From: Gammaproteobacteria bacterium RBG_16_37_9
GTDB lineage: Bacteria; Pseudomonadota; Gammaproteobacteria; UBA9339
Direction: 5' to 3'
Assembly: GCA_001801345.1 (NCBI GenBank)
Contig: MGXJ01000028.1
Span: 5,712 to 16,737 of the forward strand
DNA: 11,026 bases
Shown here: positions 7,276 through 11,026 of the stretch, piece after piece
How the letters are laid out: the number at the start of each line of letters is the position of its first letter
Position numbering within the stretch: position 1 is the stretch's first letter
The notes under the pieces: generated by a model
What the model was told of the DNA's origin: nothing
The model's database searches: none
The model's input: only the letters and a program-made list of their open reading frames with translations
Program-made: the position numbers and the translations under genes

Positions 7276-7362
7276 GGGAGTGTTGCAATCCGAACTTTCG
7301 TGTCATCCTCGGGCGTAGACCCGAGGATGACAGTAGAAGAGCGCTCGGATTGCAACACTCCC
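7276..7362 (+). repeat. Palindromic MITE-like element, family B, with 18-bp perfect terminal inverted repeats
   Basis: The 87-bp element has perfect ends: GGGAGTGTTGCAATCCGA at 7276-7293 and its reverse complement at 7345-7362. Inside is a second perfect 13-bp hairpin, TGTCATCCTCGGG (7301-7313) with CCCGAGGATGACA (7320-7332) around a CGTAGA loop. It starts on the first base after the pilT-like stop codon and ends 35 bases before membrane protein 3. I saw no target-site duplication and no coding capacity. As RNA it would fold into a very stable two-level stem that could hinder read-through, though no T-tract follows. A related copy lies at 10195-10357. Confidence 0.88.
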
Positions 7363-7397
7363 GGAGTACGAAACAAACATAAAAATTGTGAGGGATT

Positions 7398-8057
7398 ATG
7401 TGGAAAACAAAAGCGGCAAAAATAGCGGGCTATGTAGTTATGCTGTCTGGATTACTAGTCATAATCGGCTGGGTATTTGGCATTGATTGGTTAAAAACCA
7501 CGTCACCAAATATGATTTCCATGAAATTTTTGACTGCAATTAGCTTTGTGCTAAGCGGTATTATACTAGTTCTGATCGTTAAATCCTCTGCCAGCGAAGA
7601 TTCTACTGGGCTTGCGGCTCTCGTTCTTCCGATGCTTTCTCTAATGGTAATGCTAATTATGGCAACCATATTTTTTTCGGTGTTAGTTGGGTTTGACTTA
7701 GGTTTTGTAAATATGCTTATCAGGGAGAAGCAGGGGGCAATAGGGACGGTATACTCGGTCTATCCTGGGTTGCCATCTATTGCAACGATGGTAGCTTTCT
7801 TTTTTATTGCACTAGCAGGCCTACTTGAGCCGATTACCTACTGTTGCAAAAAAAACTATTCAGTATTGATTGGCATGCTTGTGATGATTATTGGTGCAGT
7901 TGCTTTGGTTGGTTATATCGTGGGTATTCCGATACTATTCTATTATGTCCCGGGTAAATCCTCTGCTATTGCAATCAGCACCGCTTTGCTTTTCGTTATT
8001 TGGGGGATGGGGATCTTACTTTGTTATGATGATAGAGATGACAAAAACTCAAAATAA
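7398..8057 (+). CDS. Six-helix membrane protein, partner of sensor kinase 3
   Basis: A 219-residue integral membrane protein, third member of the paralogous set. The start at 7398 has GAGGG just upstream and yields the same MWKTxAAKI N-terminus as the copy at 2862. Predicted helices lie at about 9-29, 42-62, 71-98, 126-144, 154-176 and 189-209, with both ends probably cytoplasmic. The helix 1-2 segment (GYVVMLSGLLVIIGW, then FLTAISFVLSGIILVL) resembles the helix 5-6 segment (GMLVMIIGAVALVGY, then ISTALLFVIWGMGILL), and helix 4 (IATMVAFFFIALAGLL) carries the same pattern, pointing to an internally repeated hairpin. The cytoplasmic tail is only about 10 residues, so any signal to the kinase would have to pass through contacts in the membrane. 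The end overlaps kinase 3 by 20 nt. No enzyme motif is visible; function is inferred only from the constant pairing with a kinase. Confidence 0.9.
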   Translation: MWKTKAAKIAGYVVMLSGLLVIIGWVFGIDWLKTTSPNMISMKFLTAISFVLSGIILVLIVKSSASEDSTGLAALVLPMLSLMVMLIMATIFFSVLVGFDLGFVNMLIREKQGAIGTVYSVYPGLPSIATMVAFFFIALAGLLEPITYCCKKNYSVLIGMLVMIIGAVALVGYIVGIPILFYYVPGKSSAIAISTALLFVIWGMGILLCYDDRDDKNSK

Positions 8058-9996
8058 ATACCAAGTAAAAATAACTATATTCAGCAAACTGTTAATAGGG
8101 TTTACTTTACTTATTTTGATCCCTATACTTTTTATTAGTTATATATCATTTGTGTCTGCAAGGGATAATTTAACTAAGGCGCAAATGTCAAAACTAGATG
8201 CAATTGCCGATCTAAAAGTTGATAAAATCGTATCGTATTTTAAGCGTATAGATGCAGATATGGTAGTGGTGCAGAGCTTTTGGAATATCAAAAAAAACTT
8301 GCCCATAGTTAGCGCCTACTTGCACGATCAAACCAACCCCCAATACATGACAGCCAAACAAGCTTTAGACAATCAATTTAAAATTTTTCAAAAAGTTAAC
8401 AACCAGTATAACAATATTGTGTTGCTAAATATCCAGGGAGAATTGGTTTACGAATTTAGTCATTTGCGCGATCATGAGGCTGATTGGGTTAAAGAACGGG
8501 AGAACATTCTCATAAAGTCAAAGGATGGAATATATCGTTCACCGGTTTTTCAATATAGTGGAACGATAAAAAAGTATGGGATGATGATTGCTGCTCCAGC
8601 GTATGATGAATATGGAAAACCCATTGCCATTATTGTTATTGAAATTGACATGACGCCGATATATGAATCTATTCAAGATGCAACTGGTTTGGGTGCCACT
8701 GGCGAGACTCTAATTGTAGAAAAACGGGAAAAAGAAATACTCTATCTGAATCCGCTTCGCCATGATGAAGTAGCTTCTCTTAAAAAAGCCATTGAATTAG
8801 ATGACACAGATGGAGTTGTTTCTTGGTATACTGTGATAGGACAGAATGGAGATGGAGTAATCACCGATTATCGGGCTAAACAAACACTAGCGGCTTGGCG
8901 CTATATCCCGTTTTTGAATTGGAGTCTTGTGGTAAAAATTGATACCGATGAAACTTTGGCAACTGTTTATGTTTTTGAGCGGTTCCTTTGGTTTTTAATT
9001 GCGATCATACTATCGTGTGGAATACTGGCTGCTTTTACGGTGGCCAAGAGCATTGCAGATCCGATCCATAAACTGCATAAGGGAACGGAGATAATTGGTA
9101 GTGGCAACTTGGATTATAGAGTTGGGACAGAAACACCAGATGAGATTGGTCAGCTATCTCGCTCTTTTGATGAGATGGTGGTTAATCTAAAAAAAATAAC
9201 TACTTCACGTGATGATTTAAACCAAGCGCTTAGAGAACGCGAAGAATTTGAGAAAAAGTTAATAGTAGCTAATAAGGTAATTGAATCTGCAAACAAGGCT
9301 AAAAGCGAATTTCTTTCGGTGATGTCGCATGAGCTTCGAACTCCACTGAATGCTGTTATTGGTTTTTCTGAAGTGCTAATAGATGGGAATTATGGAGCGC
9401 TTAATGAAAAACAGAAAGAGTATATCATTGATATATTGACTAGTGGGCGGCATTTGCTTTCATTGATTAATGATGTGCTGGATATTTCCAAAGTTGAAGC
9501 TGGCAAGATGGAATTTAAGTTGGAAGAAGTTAATGTAAAGTTTGTAGTTGATAGCAGTTTGCTAATGATAAAAGAAAAAGCCAAAGCTCATAATATTGAG
9601 CTTATTGAAAATATTAGCGAAAACATTGGAAACGTCATGGCGGATGAAAAAAGAATGAAGCAAATTATGTATAACTTGCTTTCTAATGCGATCAAATTCA
9701 CTCCAGATGGAGGGAAGATCGGAGTTGAGGTTGAAAAAAACAATAATAATGAAATTTTGTTTGTAGTTTGGGATACTGGAATTGGTATTGAAGAAAAAGA
9801 TAAGTCGAAGATTTTTGCCGAATTCAAACAAATTGATAGCGAGTTAAGTCGAAAACATATTGGAACAGGGCTTGGGTTATCACTTACCAAAAAATTAATT
9901 GAGCTCCATGGCGGCAAAATTTGGTTTGAAAGCGCAGGGAAGGATAAAGGAACTAAGTTTAGTTTTACTTTGCCTATTGCTGGAAAGGTTTCGTAA
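8038..9996 (+). CDS. Membrane sensor histidine kinase 3 (Cache-HAMP-HisKA-HATPase), no adjacent regulator
   Basis: Predicted inner-membrane histidine kinase of 652 residues from the chosen ATG at 8038. The frame is open further upstream to an ATG at 7891, but that start would lie deep inside membrane protein 3, whereas MTKTQNKY at 8038 aligns with the N-termini of kinases 1 and 2 and restores the 20-nt overlap; ATGs at 8026 and 8029 cannot be excluded. Parts: helix 1 about 16-40; Cache-type sensor about 41-312 (GLGATGETLIVEK); helix 2 about 316-337; HAMP about 338-387 (ADPI, GSGNLD, DEIGQL); a helical linker 17 residues longer than in kinases 1 and 2; HisKA phosphoacceptor H431 in SHELRTPLNAVIGFSE; HATPase_c with N546, D579 in DTGIGIEEKD and GTGLGL at 609-614. 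Catalytic residues are intact. No response regulator follows, only a convergent tRNA gene, so it may share regulators 1 or 2 or act on one elsewhere. Confidence 0.94.
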   Translation: MTKTQNKYQVKITIFSKLLIGFTLLILIPILFISYISFVSARDNLTKAQMSKLDAIADLKVDKIVSYFKRIDADMVVVQSFWNIKKNLPIVSAYLHDQTNPQYMTAKQALDNQFKIFQKVNNQYNNIVLLNIQGELVYEFSHLRDHEADWVKERENILIKSKDGIYRSPVFQYSGTIKKYGMMIAAPAYDEYGKPIAIIVIEIDMTPIYESIQDATGLGATGETLIVEKREKEILYLNPLRHDEVASLKKAIELDDTDGVVSWYTVIGQNGDGVITDYRAKQTLAAWRYIPFLNWSLVVKIDTDETLATVYVFERFLWFLIAIILSCGILAAFTVAKSIADPIHKLHKGTEIIGSGNLDYRVGTETPDEIGQLSRSFDEMVVNLKKITTSRDDLNQALREREEFEKKLIVANKVIESANKAKSEFLSVMSHELRTPLNAVIGFSEVLIDGNYGALNEKQKEYIIDILTSGRHLLSLINDVLDISKVEAGKMEFKLEEVNVKFVVDSSLLMIKEKAKAHNIELIENISENIGNVMADEKRMKQIMYNLLSNAIKFTPDGGKIGVEVEKNNNNEILFVVWDTGIGIEEKDKSKIFAEFKQIDSELSRKHIGTGLGLSLTKKLIELHGGKIWFESAGKDKGTKFSFTLPIAGKVS

Positions 9997-10098
9997 GTAT
10001 AAGAGCCTCTGCGAAACATAAAATATGAGGTCCACAAAATCGCACTCGCTGCTTTTGAATTGTGTTAACAGGGTCTCAAAAGGTCTAGTATTTGGTGA

Positions 10099-10175
10099 TG
10101 GTGCCCCGGAGAGGATTTGAACCTCCGACCTGTCCCTTAGGAGGGGACTGCGCTATCCATCTGTGCCACCGGGGC
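10099..10175 (-). tRNA. tRNA-Arg (anticodon CCU)
   Basis: Read on the minus strand the sequence folds as a complete cloverleaf. The acceptor stem is GCCCCGG with CCGGGGC. The D arm GCAC/GCGC has one mismatch. The anticodon stem GTCCC/GGGAC holds loop CTCCTAA, giving anticodon CCU (plus-strand 10139-10141), which reads AGG arginine codons. The T arm GGAGG-TTCAAAT-CCTCT has a G-U pair at its base. The 3' CCA is encoded (10099-10101). There is no intron. It converges with kinase 3, leaving about 100 bases between them in which I see no clear terminator. No partial duplicate of the tRNA end that would mark an integrated element was noticed. Confidence 0.95.
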
Positions 10176-10194
10176 TTACTTCTACGAAAGCTGG

Positions 10195-10357
10195 GTGTTG
10201 CAATCCGAAAATTTTGGAACGAATTCCCCTTATCTTGAGAATCCTTGCGCCCTCCTGCTGTCATCATTCGTGTCAAGCGTCCTCTGGCAAAGACCAGAGG
10301 AATGCAGGCTCTCGCGCTCTCCTACTGTCATCCTCGGGTCTACGCCCGAGGATGACA
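10195..10357 (+). repeat. Composite family B repeat, opposite orientation to 7276-7362
   Basis: The stretch between the tRNA and maf holds a mosaic of family B parts. GTGTTGCAATCCGAA at 10195-10209 matches the terminal repeat at 7280-7294. Positions 10314-10357 are the reverse complement of 7301-7344 with one mismatch in 44, including the perfect hairpin TGTCATCCTCGGG / CCCGAGGATGACA (10326-10338, 10345-10357). Between them is a second, diverged hairpin, CCTCTGG-CAAAGA-CCAGAGG (10281-10300), flanked by a degraded copy of the same flank (GCGCCCTCCTGCTGTCATCATT at 10248-10269 in part). The far terminal repeat is missing. The unit looks like two nested insertions or a recombinant of two related elements. 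Small open frames crossing it on either strand are not credible genes. Confidence 0.82.
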
Positions 10358-10359
10358 TA

Positions 10360-10377
10360 AGACCCTTTTTTGGGTCT
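10360..10377. other. Small inverted repeat downstream of maf
   Basis: AGACCC-TTTTTT-GGGTCT is a perfect six-base inverted repeat with a homopolymer loop, 30 bases beyond the maf stop. With the strong family B hairpin that follows on the minus strand it could contribute to ending the maf transcript, but the T-tract is in the loop and not after the stem, so it is not a standard intrinsic terminator. Confidence 0.35.
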
Positions 10378-10406
10378 GATCCCTTTCTTCGATGACGAAC
10401 TTTATC

Positions 10407-10976
10407 TTATGTTGATACCTCTGCTATCAACTTTTCAGTTAGCTCTATTGGTAAGCCTATAATGCTTTCTATAGTGCCGTCAATTTTTAAAACATATTTT
10501 TGAAGAACTGGATCGTCGATATAAAATCCGCCAGCACATGTTAACACACGCTCTTGATTTGCTAATTGTTTAATAATTTCTTTTGGTATTGTGTGAAACC
10601 AGATGGTAGCTATATCGATACCATGTTTCTGTTTTTTATTTATGGTATTTGTAGCTAAGATGGCGGTTACTGTTTTTGCTGGATATTTAATGTAAAGGCG
10701 TAAAAATTTTTCTGCTTCTTTTTTGTCTTTGGGTTTTTCTATGATTTTATTATTACAGTAAACTACTGTATCAGTGGTAATCAATATCGATGGTTTTTTG
10801 ATTTTAGGAAGGAGCACAGATGCTTTGGCATAAGCGATGTCTACCACTAATTTTTTAGGATTTTTATTACGAATTGATTTTTCATCTATGTTAGGATCCA
10901 TTACAGTAAACCTATAACCCATTTGAGTAAGAATTTTTTTTCTGCCTGGGGATCTTGAGCCTAGGATGACATTCAT
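10407..10976 (-). CDS. maf: Maf-family nucleoside triphosphate pyrophosphatase (variant motifs)
   Basis: A 189-residue protein of the Maf/HAM1-like fold, the usual family length. Members hydrolyse dTTP/UTP or modified nucleotides to the monophosphate and pyrophosphate in the cytoplasm, and are tied to house-cleaning and septum control. Visible motifs: N-terminal GSRSPGRKKIL (6-16; typical SxSPRR, here R11 is Gly), D31-E32, K51 in AYAKA, TTDTVV at 67-72, EKP at 80-82, and C-terminal AGGFYIDDP (148-156) with DGTIESIIGLPIE (166-178). The last part differs from the usual bacterial GAYGIQG...VVGLPL form and is closer, from memory, to the plant-type Maf subgroup. Substrate class is therefore uncertain. 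AAAGGG lies about eight bases before the ATG at 10976, supporting this start. It is transcribed toward the tRNA, converging with the signalling island, and its link to that island is probably only positional. Confidence 0.9.
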   Translation of the reverse strand: MNVILGSRSPGRKKILTQMGYRFTVMDPNIDEKSIRNKNPKKLVVDIAYAKASVLLPKIKKPSILITTDTVVYCNNKIIEKPKDKKEAEKFLRLYIKYPAKTVTAILATNTINKKQKHGIDIATIWFHTIPKEIIKQLANQERVLTCAGGFYIDDPVLQKYVLKIDGTIESIIGLPIELTEKLIAEVST

Positions 10977-11026
10977 TTTGTGCCCTTTGCTAATTGAATT
11001 TATACTTTGTCGCCTGCGCTACTCGC

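Noticed and set aside
7276..7362. Standard intrinsic terminator
   Set aside because: The stem is very strong, but no T-tract follows on either strand, so termination is only a possibility.
7891..8037. Upstream extension of kinase 3 to an ATG at 7891 (49 more residues)
   Set aside because: It would overlap membrane protein 3 by 167 nt, does not align with kinases 1 and 2, and the ATG at 8038 restores the shared N-terminus and 20-nt overlap.
9997..10098. Terminator or attachment site between kinase 3 and the tRNA
   Set aside because: Only weak, short inverted matches were found, and there is no duplicate of the tRNA 3' end or integrase gene.
10085..10395. Short open frames across the tRNA and family B repeat on both strands
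   Set aside because: They run through a structural RNA gene and palindromic repeats; the translations look like read-through of repeat sequence.
11011..11026. Possible further family A copy at the window edge (CGCCTGCGCTAC)
   Set aside because: Only a short inexact match, cut off by the window end; no stem can be verified.

Overview
The window (about 11 kb, clearly AT-rich, ATG starts throughout) looks like chromosomal DNA of a bacterium with type IV pili. I cannot name the organism. The many GC-rich palindromic intergenic repeats, the output-less response regulators and the non-canonical Maf protein would fit an uncultivated or candidate-phylum lineage, but that is only an impression.

Positions 1-9996 are a plus-strand signalling island built from one cassette present three times. 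Each cassette has a small six-helix membrane protein (2-418, truncated by the window edge; 2862-3563; 7398-8057) whose last 20 nt overlap the start of a Cache-HAMP-HisKA-HATPase sensor histidine kinase (399-2315; 3544-5469; 8038-9996). A receiver-only response regulator (2316-2696) directly follows the first kinase. A second one (5593-6096) follows the second kinase after a repeat. A PilT-like type IV pilus retraction ATPase (6211-7275) lies between the second regulator and the third cassette. The third kinase has no regulator beside it.

Two families of palindromic repeats separate the blocks. Family A carries a GTAG-type head and a CGCAGGCT/AGCCTGCG stem, at 2721-2822, 5473-5534 and a stub at 6159-6173. 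Family B contains TGTCATCCTCGGG hairpins and GTGTTGCAATCCGA ends, at 7276-7362 and 10195-10357. No repeat was seen inside a membrane-protein/kinase overlap.

The right end is on the minus strand: a tRNA-Arg(CCU) with encoded CCA (10099-10175) and a Maf-family nucleotide pyrophosphatase (10407-10976), both convergent with the island.

A reasonable model is three paralogous two-protein membrane sensors feeding phosphate to two single-domain regulators, with type IV pilus retraction as a possible output. The pilus link rests only on gene order. The most distinctive features are the split sensor with its fixed dual-coding overlap, repeated three times, and the mosaic repeats at the block boundaries.
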